Below are positions 24,828-31,969 of a stretch of DNA of 31,969 bases, piece after piece. A program made the position numbers and the translations under genes. The DNA comes from CAWGCE01 sp964480915 (GTDB lineage: Bacteria; Planctomycetota; Planctomycetia; Pirellulales; Pirellulaceae). Each line of letters opens with the position of its first letter. The first letter of the stretch is position 1. The DNA lies in NCBI GenBank assembly GCA_964480915.1, contig CAYZRS010000056.1:1-31969 (forward strand). Direction: 5' to 3'. The notes beneath the pieces are model-generated. The model was not told the DNA's origin and did not search any database. It saw only the letters and a program-made list of their open reading frames with translations.

Positions 24828-25874
24828 ATGGTTTCGGCTCGCGTCACATTCTGCGCCACAGCAACCTTGCTCGTGGGACTGACAGGTCACTTTGGTTTGG
24901 AATCGGCCACGGCGCAAGCGCCATCAACCACGACGCGCCCGCAATCCAACGTGCGTCGAGCGGCGCCACCGAAAGTGGCCGCTCCGCGAGTTCCAGGCGC
25001 CACACAACCAGCGAGAATGCCGGCCGCCGCCAACGCAGCCCCAGTCGGTGCGCAGATGGCACAGCTTACTCCAGAGGAAGCAGAGCGGTTGGATCAATTG
25101 CTCACGTTCTGGGAAACCCAGAGCAGCAAAGTCAACACGTACAGCTGCAAGTTCACTCGCTACGAATACGACCACGTATTCGGACCGAAAGATCCGCGCA
25201 TCGCCAAGAGTAAGAGCGTCGGCATCATTCGCTACGCTTCGCCCGACAAAGGTGAATTTAAGATTGAACGAGCACTCGAGTACAAGGCAGCCACCGCCGC
25301 TTCCCAGAAAGCCGGTTACCAACCGTTGGCGACCGAGTCGAACGAGCATTGGATTTGTGACGGCACGTCGATTTACGAACTGAATGGCGCCAAGAAACAA
25401 CTCATTCAACAACAGCTACCTCCCGAACTGCAGGGCAAGAAGATCGCCGACGGCCCGCTGCCGTTCATGTTCGGTGCAGAAAAAGCCAAGCTGCAACAGC
25501 GCTACTGGATTCGCGAAGTCAAACCGCCGGCCGAACGACAGAATGAATATTGGTTCGTTGCCTACCCGAAGACTCGGGAAGACGCGGCCAGCTATCAAAA
25601 ACTGCGTGTCATCCTCGATGGGAAAAATTTCCTGCCAACCGCACTGGAAGTCTATCCGCCAAACTACGACGTACGGACCAACCCGTCCCGTACGGTCTAC
25701 ACGTTCGAAGGCCGCGAAGTCGATAGCCTGATTCATCGTGGTCGACAATTTTTCGACCGCTTCATTTCGCCCAAGACGCCACGCGGCTGGAAGAAAGTCG
25801 TCATGCAATTTGGTGTGCCGGCGAACGGCCCGACAGCGCAGACGGCCGCACAAGGTCAGGGTCACCGACAATAA
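24828..25874 (+). CDS. TIGR03009-like secreted planctomycete protein
   Basis: A 348-residue protein resembling the planctomycete-specific TIGR03009 family, of unknown function. The N-terminus has a Sec signal (VTFCATATLLVGLTG) with probable cleavage near residues 28-32 (ATAQA). An Ala/Pro-rich linker follows to about residue 75. The conserved part begins at LDQLLTFWETQSSKVNTYSCKF and continues with GIIRYASPDKGEFKIE, HWICDGTSIYELN, GPLPFMFGAEKAKLQQRYWIR and YPKTREDAASYQKLRVILDG. Alternating beta strands suggest a lipoprotein-carrier-like (LolA-type) half-barrel, which is inference only. The ATG is supported by GGAAGGG about 7 nt upstream. A GGCAGC/GCTGCC hairpin lies 7 nt after the stop, without a T-tract. 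Confidence 0.85.
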   Translation: MVSARVTFCATATLLVGLTGHFGLESATAQAPSTTTRPQSNVRRAAPPKVAAPRVPGATQPARMPAAANAAPVGAQMAQLTPEEAERLDQLLTFWETQSSKVNTYSCKFTRYEYDHVFGPKDPRIAKSKSVGIIRYASPDKGEFKIERALEYKAATAASQKAGYQPLATESNEHWICDGTSIYELNGAKKQLIQQQLPPELQGKKIADGPLPFMFGAEKAKLQQRYWIREVKPPAERQNEYWFVAYPKTREDAASYQKLRVILDGKNFLPTALEVYPPNYDVRTNPSRTVYTFEGREVDSLIHRGRQFFDRFISPKTPRGWKKVVMQFGVPANGPTAQTAAQGQGHRQ

Positions 25875-25957
25875 ACATTCGGCAGCCAGAAGCTGCCTGC
25901 GACATCGCTGCCTGCCAGATTATTCGCACTCCTTCGATATCCGGCTGCGAACAGGCG

Positions 25958-25984
25958 TTGCCGATCGCTTCCTTCGCGTATAAT
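25958..25984 (+). promoter_or_regulatory. Candidate promoter of the NfeD/flotillin cluster
   Basis: A perfect TATAAT at 25979-25984 lies about 60 nt before the long NfeD start. TTGCCG at 25958-25963 could be the -35 element, although the 15-nt spacer is shorter than ideal. Confidence 0.4.
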
Positions 25985-26045
25985 TAGGCACCCGGCGTAG
26001 CTCGTTCCACCGCCGCCTTCCAGTCAACGACACGGGCACTAGAGC

Positions 26046-28220
26046 ATGGCGAACGCGTTCCGATGTTCATCGTTGTTTCAAACGATGACGATACTGATTC
26101 TTCTATCGCTCCTCGCCGCGAATCCAATGTCGGCGCAAGAGGTTGCTGACGGCCCCGTGCCGCGGGCGACGGCTCAGATGATTCGTGTCCCGGTTCCGAT
26201 TCTTGGCAATGTCGATAACCAAGTTCGGCGGACGATTCGGCAGTTGAAGCAGAACCTGCCCGACAACGGCGAAGTACGGCCAATCTTGGTGCTTGAGTTC
26301 TGGCCTCCACTCAATCCGGAAGAAGGATCGGCCAGCGAGTTTGAAAGATCGCTATCGCTGGCTCGCTTTCTGTCGGGCAAAGAGCTCAGCGGCATCCGCA
26401 CCGTCGCCTACTTACCTCGCACCGTGATCGGTCACGCGGTGCTGCCCGTGATTGCCTGCGAGCAGATCATCATGCACCCGGATGCCGAACTGGGCGATGC
26501 GGGAGTGAATGAAGACAACCTCTCGATGACCGTCCGCGGCGCTTATCGCGAAATTTCCAATCGCAGGCGGACCGTGCCCGAGGCGGTCGCGCTGGGAATG
26601 CTCGATCGGGCCCTATCGGTCTACAAAGCACAAACCAATGACGGCGATCGCTACGTGCTCCAAGACGAAGCTGACGAGTTGAAGGCAGAGAATGCGGTCG
26701 ATGCGCTCGATACGGTGATCGGAGCGGGCGACATCGGAAAGTTCACGGGACGAGAACTGAGATTGGATCATGGATTCGTCAGCCATTTCGCCGCCGACCG
26801 ACGTGAACTGGCAGCCGCGCTGTCAGTTTCGGTAAACGACTTGGAACCGAACCCAGGCATGACGGGCGACTGGAAACCGATTCGCATCGCCATCGATGGG
26901 CCGATGAACAGTTCCTTAACCAATCGGGTGCAGCGCACGATCGAAGAACGCCTGCGGAACGAAGGGACTAACTTTGTGTTGCTCGACATTAACAGTCCGG
27001 GTGGAGCGCCAGCTGCCAGCCTGAATTTGGCGGCGTTCTTGGCCGGCCTCGATGCGGCAAAACTACGGACCGTCGCCTTCGTTTCGAATGAGGCCCGCGC
27101 CGACGCGGCGATCGTGGCGATTGCGTGCGACCATCTGGTCATGCACGACGCGGCGACGCTCGGTGGATCGGGCGCTTATCAACCGAGCGAAGACGAACTG
27201 CGCGATATGCGAGCGCCAATTCAGCACCTCTGCCGCGAAAAGTCCAAAGCATGGTCGCTACCGGTGGCGATCATGGACCCGACACTCGAAGTCAAACGAT
27301 ACGCGCTGAAAGAGACCGCGATCGTCGACTATTTCAGCGATGACGAATTGTCAGAACAGGTCGACCCGGCTCGGTGGCATGCTGAAGCGGCCGTCACCGA
27401 CGGGCAACCGCTAGAAACCGACGCGAATCAGGCCGAGGAATATGGGCTCGTCCGCTACGTCGTCGATGGATTTGACGAGGTGAAGCAGCTGTACCAGTTG
27501 GAAAACGATCCGACGTTGATCGAACCCAACTGGGCCGACGAGCTGGTCCATCAACTGGCTCAACCGCACGTCGCTGGCACGTTGATGTTTTTTGCCGGCT
27601 TTGCACTGATCGTCGAATTGACCTCGCCCGGGATTGGAGCCGGCGCTTTCATTTCGACCGTTTGCTTTTCGCTATTCTTCTGGAGCCAATACCTGAGCGG
27701 CACGGCGACTTGGCTGGAAGTCATCTTGTTCGTGTTGGGTATTGCCTTCATCGCGGTCGAAATATTCGTGTTACCCGGTTTCGGTGTGTTCGGGTTGGGC
27801 GGTGCGGCGCTGATTGTGGCCTCCTTGATTTTGGCCAGCCAGACATTTGTTTTGCCGCAAAACGAGTACCAGATGCGACAGCTCCCATGGTCGATCCTGT
27901 CGGTGGTCCTCGTAGGAGCCGGCGTCGTGTCCGGATTGGTCGTGCTGCGCAAGTACCTCCACCAAGCGCCCATCCTGCGGCGGATGATGCTCGATCCACC
28001 AAGCGTTGCTGCAGCAGAATTGGTCGAGCTCGACCCGCTAACACGATTGCTGAACCAAACGGGAGAGACCATCACGCCCCTCATGCCGTCAGGTCGTGCC
28101 CGCATCGACGATGACCTCGTCGACGTTGTCAGTGACGGCGCCGCCATCGAACGGGGCGTCCTGGTCCGCGTCACGTCGGTCGATGGAGGCCGCATTTTGG
28201 TTTCACCGGCCGATGCGTGA
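26046..28220 (+). CDS. Long NfeD-family membrane protein with duplicated ClpP-like region
   Basis: A 724-residue NfeD protein. These work at the membrane and are often encoded beside flotillin-type proteins. A signal peptide (to about MSAQ, residue 31) leads into two ClpP/SppA-like regions, about 45-250 and 275-475. About four membrane segments follow (510-635), then a C-terminal NfeD OB-fold (about 665-722: PSGRARIDDD to GGRILV). The second region has the expected NSPGG near residue 317 and TLGGSGA near 371. Where active relatives have Ser-Ala-Gly before the helix, this protein reads GHAVLP (129-134) in the first region and ADAAIV (352-357) in the second. No nucleophile serine is evident in either, so proteolysis is doubtful. 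A short NfeD gene follows 110 nt later. Confidence 0.9.
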   Translation: MANAFRCSSLFQTMTILILLSLLAANPMSAQEVADGPVPRATAQMIRVPVPILGNVDNQVRRTIRQLKQNLPDNGEVRPILVLEFWPPLNPEEGSASEFERSLSLARFLSGKELSGIRTVAYLPRTVIGHAVLPVIACEQIIMHPDAELGDAGVNEDNLSMTVRGAYREISNRRRTVPEAVALGMLDRALSVYKAQTNDGDRYVLQDEADELKAENAVDALDTVIGAGDIGKFTGRELRLDHGFVSHFAADRRELAAALSVSVNDLEPNPGMTGDWKPIRIAIDGPMNSSLTNRVQRTIEERLRNEGTNFVLLDINSPGGAPAASLNLAAFLAGLDAAKLRTVAFVSNEARADAAIVAIACDHLVMHDAATLGGSGAYQPSEDELRDMRAPIQHLCREKSKAWSLPVAIMDPTLEVKRYALKETAIVDYFSDDELSEQVDPARWHAEAAVTDGQPLETDANQAEEYGLVRYVVDGFDEVKQLYQLENDPTLIEPNWADELVHQLAQPHVAGTLMFFAGFALIVELTSPGIGAGAFISTVCFSLFFWSQYLSGTATWLEVILFVLGIAFIAVEIFVLPGFGVFGLGGAALIVASLILASQTFVLPQNEYQMRQLPWSILSVVLVGAGVVSGLVVLRKYLHQAPILRRMMLDPPSVAAAELVELDPLTRLLNQTGETITPLMPSGRARIDDDLVDVVSDGAAIERGVLVRVTSVDGGRILVSPADA

Positions 28221-28330
28221 ACCGCTGCTGAATACCGGTACTGACAACCCACGCAACGAAACGGTCAGGCACAATTCAGAGCTGTTGGTGGTAAGATAGA
28301 AATCGTCACGATCGTTAAAAGGAATATCGA

Positions 28331-28951
28331 ATGCCGGCTTCCGTGTGGGCACTCTTGCTGTTGGTCATTGCGATCGCCATCGTCGTGCTCGAAATGTTCA
28401 TCCCATCGGGTGGTCTGTTGGCCATCATGGCCGCCGCTTCGCTGCTCGGTTCGATCATCATCGTCTTCAAACACTACGGCATGTTTTGGGGCACTGCCTA
28501 TCTCGTATTCAATGCGGTGCTGACTCCGTTCGTCATCATGGCGGCGCTTCGCTGGTGGCCTCATACACCGATCGGCCGGAAGATGCTCAACCTCCCACCG
28601 GGCGAAAAGGACGACATCACATCGATCCCCAGTTTCGACAAATACAAGCAGCTCATTGGCAAACAGGGGACGGCCGAATCGAAGATGCTACCCAGCGGAA
28701 CAATCCGAATCGACAATCGCACCCACGACGCGGTGGCTCAAGGCATGGCCATTGATCCGGGACAGACAATCGTTGTTGTGGCCGTCGAAGGAAATCGCAT
28801 CATCGTGCGTCCGACCTTTGCGGACGAGGAACGTCCCGCCCCGACCGCCGGTCAACCGGCCGATGAGGCGGCCAATTCGCAGCCGGCCGAAGCGCTAGAA
28901 CAGACGTTTCCTGACCCTTTCGACGATTCGGCCGAGGGTCGCCAGCCATAA
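28331..28951 (+). CDS. Short NfeD-family membrane protein
   Basis: A 206-residue NfeD protein without a protease region. About three hydrophobic segments occupy residues 5-75 (VWALLLLVIAIAIVVLEMF; LLAIMAAASLLGSIIIVF; GTAYLVFNAVLTPFVIMAAL). A soluble linker and a C-terminal OB-fold follow (about 106-162: GKQGTAESKMLPSGTIRI, DPGQTIVVVAVEGNRIIVRP). An acidic, Pro/Ala-rich tail ends EGRQP. An AAAGGA site lies about 7 nt upstream of the ATG. It lies between the long NfeD and floA on the same strand, matching the known nfeD-flotillin gene pairing (in Bacillus, yqeZ with floA). It probably binds FloA in the membrane, which is inference. Confidence 0.88.
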   Translation: MPASVWALLLLVIAIAIVVLEMFIPSGGLLAIMAAASLLGSIIIVFKHYGMFWGTAYLVFNAVLTPFVIMAALRWWPHTPIGRKMLNLPPGEKDDITSIPSFDKYKQLIGKQGTAESKMLPSGTIRIDNRTHDAVAQGMAIDPGQTIVVVAVEGNRIIVRPTFADEERPAPTAGQPADEAANSQPAEALEQTFPDPFDDSAEGRQP

Positions 28952-29127
28952 CCGCTTTCCGCGTTGGTTTTCTGAGGCCACTTCGAGCCATCGACTTCGC
29001 CGCTGCCGTCCCCCACAAGCGGCTGCAGCGACCCGACAGTCAGATTCTTTGAGCCAGCCTTCTGTGGTATATTTCTCAGCAGCGTGCGGTATGTTCGCCC
29101 TTACAGGAAGTCAACGGAAGGAACATC

Positions 29128-30171
29128 ATGGCAGTGTTGTTTGCTCAAGAAGTCGGCAACGTCCTTTTGATCGCTGGTGGCCTGGTTGCCATTGTCGTCG
29201 GACTGGTACTTTTTGCAATCTTCGCGCGTTACTTCACGCTTTGGATTCAGTGCGTAACGACAGGCGCCGGAATTGGCATTTGGGATCTACTCGGCATGAC
29301 GTTTCGTAACGTCAATCCGAAGGTGATCGTGCAAAGCAAGATCATGGCGGTCCAAGCCGGCCTGGGCGAGCAAACAGGCATCACAAGCAAAGCGTTGGAA
29401 GCTCATTACTTGGCTCGCGGCAACGTACCGCAAGTCATCCGCTCGATGATCGCGGCCAACAAGGCCAAGATCGCGCTAACGTTTGATAAAGCACGAGCCA
29501 TCGATCTTGCCGGCCGCGATGTGTTGGAAGCGGTTCAGACGAGCGTCTACCCCAAAGTCATCGACTGCCCGCCCAAAGAAGGGACGCGACCTTCGCTCGA
29601 TGCCGTCGCCAAAAACGGCATTCAACTGAAAGTCAAAGCACGCGTCACCGTTCGAGCCAGTCTGGATCGATTGATCGGCGGTGCGGGTGAGGAGACAATC
29701 ATCGCTCGTGTCGGTGAGGGCATTGTGAGCGCCATCGGTTCGGCCGTGGATCACAAAGAAGTGCTCGAGAACCCTCATCAAATTTCGAAGGCCGTGCTGG
29801 CACGGCGGCTCGATTCCCAAACCGCGTTCGAGATCGTTTCGATCGATATCGCCGACATCGATGTGGGCGACAACGTGGGTGCCCGCTTACAAGCCGATCA
29901 GGCCGAGGCCGACACGCGCGTTGCGCGGGCCGCCGCCGAAGGGCGTCGCGCGATGGCCGCCGCCGCCGAACAAGAAATGATCGCCAAGATTGAAGAGAGT
30001 CGCGCAACGTTGGTCGCTTCGGAATCGGAAGTGCCGAAAGCGATTGCCGAATCGTTCCAGGCGGGCAAACTGGGAATCATGGACTACTACAAGTTGCGGA
30101 ACGTTCAATCAGATACCGACATGCGCAATTCGATTGCAGGCGAGGGTGCGACCGGATCGACTCCTGCGTAG
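29128..30171 (+). CDS. floA: Flotillin-like protein FloA
   Basis: A 347-residue SPFH-superfamily scaffold of the FloA (YqfA/UPF0365) type, which marks ordered membrane microdomains. The N-terminus has one membrane segment (about 10-35: VLLIAGGLVAIVVGLVLFAIF). The rest matches FloA closely: FRNVNPKVIVQSKIMAVQAGL, ITSKALEAHYLARGNVPQVI, DLAGRDVLEAVQTSVYPKVI, KNGIQLKVKARVTVR and DNVGARLQADQAEAD. An Ala/Glu-rich coiled-coil follows, then GKLGIMDYYKLRNVQSDTDM near the C-terminus. A GGAAGGA site lies 5-6 nt before the ATG. It starts 176 nt after the short NfeD gene, so it may also have its own promoter. Confidence 0.95.
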   Translation: MAVLFAQEVGNVLLIAGGLVAIVVGLVLFAIFARYFTLWIQCVTTGAGIGIWDLLGMTFRNVNPKVIVQSKIMAVQAGLGEQTGITSKALEAHYLARGNVPQVIRSMIAANKAKIALTFDKARAIDLAGRDVLEAVQTSVYPKVIDCPPKEGTRPSLDAVAKNGIQLKVKARVTVRASLDRLIGGAGEETIIARVGEGIVSAIGSAVDHKEVLENPHQISKAVLARRLDSQTAFEIVSIDIADIDVGDNVGARLQADQAEADTRVARAAAEGRRAMAAAAEQEMIAKIEESRATLVASESEVPKAIAESFQAGKLGIMDYYKLRNVQSDTDMRNSIAGEGATGSTPA

Positions 30172-30217
30172 CCAGTCATTGCGGCGACACTGACCTTAAC
30201 TTTACCCCAGCGCATTC

Positions 30218-31039
30218 ATGGCCGACTTCATTCTGTTTGCTGATTTTCCGCAGTTGTTCGCCGATCTCGAGGATTGGATCTGGGTGATTGGATTCCTGTT
30301 TTTCGTCCTCGGGCCGATCTTGAACGCGATTGGTGGTGGTCAGAACAAACAGGCTCAGCCGAAACAACAGCCACGCCGCGTGCCGCCTGTGCAACAACCG
30401 GGGCGCCCTGGCGTGCCTCCGCAACAGCAGCCGCGTGGCCAAGCAGGTCGCGGTCGGCAAGCGCTCGAAAACGAAATTGAAGAGTTTCTCCGTCGCGCCG
30501 GCAAACCGCAGCGACCGGCCGAACGAGAAAAACCGGCACGGCAACAGCGGCCGCAGCGACAACAACCGGCCGCTCGCCAGCAGCAGGCTCCACCCAAGAA
30601 ACGAGTCACGCTCGAACAACGGCGGCTTAACAAGGAAGCAAAAGAACGGAAAGTCGCTCGGCAAGAGCAAGTAAAACAAGCGGCCGATCAAAAGAGACGC
30701 AACTCTCGCCGACCACTGGGCGATGGTGTCGGACAACACGTCCGGGAACACATCGAATCGCACCCGGTCAGCGAACACTCGAAAGACCTGGGAAAACTGA
30801 TCGGGCAAGCGGACGAAAAAGTAGAAAAGCACCTGCACGACGTTTTCGATCACAAGCTTGGTGCCTTGGAAAAAGACGATGTCTTCCAAGAAACGCAGGG
30901 GACCGATTCGGCCGTATGGGACAAGCGGGTTGTTGTCGATCCGGGTGCCAAGATACGCCAGCTGCTAAAAAACCGCGAATCGGTCCGCCATGCGATCATC
31001 CTCACCGAAGTCTTCAAGCGACCGGTTGGACTCGATTAA
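30218..31039 (+). CDS. Hypothetical membrane-anchored Q/P/R-rich protein next to floA
   Basis: A 273-residue protein of unrecognised family. One hydrophobic segment lies at about residues 20-40 (WIWVIGFLFFVLGPILNAI). A low-complexity basic region rich in Gln, Pro and Arg (about 42-165) follows, broken by a short helix (ALENEIEEFLRRAGK). A more ordered C-terminal part contains VREHIESHPVSEHSKDLG, a helix DEKVEKHLHDVFDH, and the terminal segment IRQLLKNRESVRHAIILTEV followed by FKRP. It begins 47 nt after floA and ends 3 nt before the next gene, so co-transcription with both is likely. The basic linker may bind nucleic acid or acidic membrane surfaces. No function can be assigned; the position suggests a flotillin partner. 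Confidence 0.8.
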   Translation: MADFILFADFPQLFADLEDWIWVIGFLFFVLGPILNAIGGGQNKQAQPKQQPRRVPPVQQPGRPGVPPQQQPRGQAGRGRQALENEIEEFLRRAGKPQRPAEREKPARQQRPQRQQPAARQQQAPPKKRVTLEQRRLNKEAKERKVARQEQVKQAADQKRRNSRRPLGDGVGQHVREHIESHPVSEHSKDLGKLIGQADEKVEKHLHDVFDHKLGALEKDDVFQETQGTDSAVWDKRVVVDPGAKIRQLLKNRESVRHAIILTEVFKRPVGLD

Positions 31040-31042
31040 GCA

Positions 31043-31945
31043 ATGAGCACCTTCGAACCTCCGACAAGGATCGGCTGGATTGGGACCGGCGTCATGGGTG
31101 CCCAAATGTGCGGGCACTTGCTCGCCAAAGGCTACCCGGTCACCGTTTTTAACCGGACGAAATCCAAAGCCGACTCGCTGCTGGCCGCCGGTGCCAAGTG
31201 GGCCGACTCGCCGCAGCAAGTGGCTCAGCAGAGCGACGTCATCTTTTCGATCGTCGGTTACCCAGCAGATGTCCGTTCCATCATTCTCGGAGAGGACGGC
31301 GCGCTGGCCGGTTGCGAAGCGGGCAACGTCTTGGTCGACATGACGACCAGTGAACCGGCGCTGGCCATCGAAATCGCGCAAGCAGCAGCCAAACGAGGAG
31401 TTCAAAGCGTCGACGCGCCGGTCTCTGGCGGGGACGTCGGAGCCCGCGAAGCGCGGCTCTCCATCATGATCGGCGGCGACGAAGCGACGGTCGACCGGCT
31501 GATGCCCTGCTTGGAAGCGATGGGCAAAACGGTCGTCTACCAAGGCGGCCCCGGCAGCGGGCAACACACCAAGATGGTCAATCAGACGTTAATCGCCACG
31601 AACATCATCGGCGTCTGCGAAGCGCTGCTGTACGCCAAGCAGGCCGGCCTGGATATCGATCAGGTCCTCAAATCGGTCGCTTCGGGTGCCGCCGGAAGCT
31701 GGTCCCTGAGCAACTACGGGCCCCGCATTCTGCAAGGCGATTTCGCACCCGGTTTTTATGTCGAGCATTTCATCAAAGACATGCGCATCGCACTCGCCGA
31801 AGCGAAACGATTGAATCTAAAACTGCCTGGCCTGGCGCTCAGCGAGCAACTCTACGCTGAACTGGCCGCGCAAGGACATGGGCGGAGCGGAACGCAAGCG
31901 CTGCAACTCGCACTAGCCAAACTCTCAGGCGTCGAGTGGCCTTAG
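31043..31945 (+). CDS. 3-hydroxyisobutyrate dehydrogenase-family NAD(P)-dependent oxidoreductase
   Basis: A 300-residue beta-hydroxyacid dehydrogenase, cytoplasmic, that oxidises 3-hydroxy acids or reduces the matching semialdehydes. The Rossmann start GWIGTGVMG (about 11-19) is the family NAD(P)-binding site. FNRT at the end of beta-2 has the Arg often linked to NADP use. The substrate signature DAPVSGGDVGA lies at about 124-134. The catalytic lysine is in GSGQHTKMVNQ (about residue 177), with Asn180. The C-terminal helical domain (AKQAGLDIDQ, FYVEHFIKDMRIALAEA) is complete. It starts 3 nt after the unknown gene, so it is in the same operon. 3-hydroxyisobutyrate dehydrogenase, tartronate semialdehyde reductase and related enzymes cannot be separated from sequence reading alone. 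Confidence 0.92.
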   Translation: MSTFEPPTRIGWIGTGVMGAQMCGHLLAKGYPVTVFNRTKSKADSLLAAGAKWADSPQQVAQQSDVIFSIVGYPADVRSIILGEDGALAGCEAGNVLVDMTTSEPALAIEIAQAAAKRGVQSVDAPVSGGDVGAREARLSIMIGGDEATVDRLMPCLEAMGKTVVYQGGPGSGQHTKMVNQTLIATNIIGVCEALLYAKQAGLDIDQVLKSVASGAAGSWSLSNYGPRILQGDFAPGFYVEHFIKDMRIALAEAKRLNLKLPGLALSEQLYAELAAQGHGRSGTQALQLALAKLSGVEWP

Positions 31946-31969
31946 TGCTGCTGCTCGAAGAAAGTTCCG

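Noticed and set aside
29049..29073. TTGAGC and TATATT as a floA promoter
   Set aside because: The spacer is only 13 nt, too short for a standard sigma-70 promoter.

Overview
The window looks like a chromosome segment of a planctomycete, most likely of the Pirellula/Rhodopirellula/Blastopirellula type. The main evidence is a secreted DUF1552 protein paired with a large CxxCH protein of the DUF1587/1592/1588/1585 type, and a TIGR03009-like secreted protein. Also consistent are long secreted proteins, weak or variable Shine-Dalgarno sites, GTG and TTG starts, and roomy intergenic spaces. Assignment below this level is inference. Three runs of exactly 100 N mark scaffold joins. At two of them the flanking sequence is duplicated, so those gaps may be artificial.

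Layout. Positions 64-18214 are one long minus-strand block. Read in transcription order it holds an S41 peptidase with PDZ domain, an MMPL/RND transporter, the CxxCH/DUF1592-type protein with its DUF1552 partner, eukaryote-type glutamine synthetase GlnII, type I glutamine synthetase GlnA, and three secretion-superfamily ATPases (GspE/PilB-like, PilT, PilB-like). Positions 18926-22121 are plus strand: an acetolactate synthase large subunit and a dicarboxylate/amino-acid:cation symporter. Positions 22290-24676 are minus strand: a small membrane-anchored protein, the channel MscL, and an unrecognised 298-residue protein. Positions 24828-31945 are plus strand: the TIGR03009-like protein, a long NfeD with a duplicated ClpP-like region, a short NfeD, a FloA-type flotillin, an unrecognised membrane-anchored Q/P/R-rich protein, and a 3-hydroxyisobutyrate-dehydrogenase-family enzyme.

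Themes. (1) Nitrogen assimilation: two unrelated classes of glutamine synthetase lie head to tail. A strong intrinsic terminator sits only about 17-26 nt before the glnA start, which suggests attenuation. (2) Type IV pilus or type II secretion motors: two extension-type ATPases and one retraction-type ATPase. (3) A membrane-organisation cluster: NfeD-NfeD-flotillin plus a linked unknown protein. (4) Structured leaders: inverted repeats precede gspE, glnII, the S41 gene and mscL. The most striking is the S41 one, where the GTG start codon itself falls inside a long stem.

No CRISPR array, transposase, rRNA or convincing tRNA gene was seen. No wholly new system can be claimed. The best candidates for undescribed biology are the RNA-like leader of the S41 gene, the glnII-glnA attenuator arrangement, and the NfeD/flotillin cluster with its unknown partner and apparently inactive protease domains.
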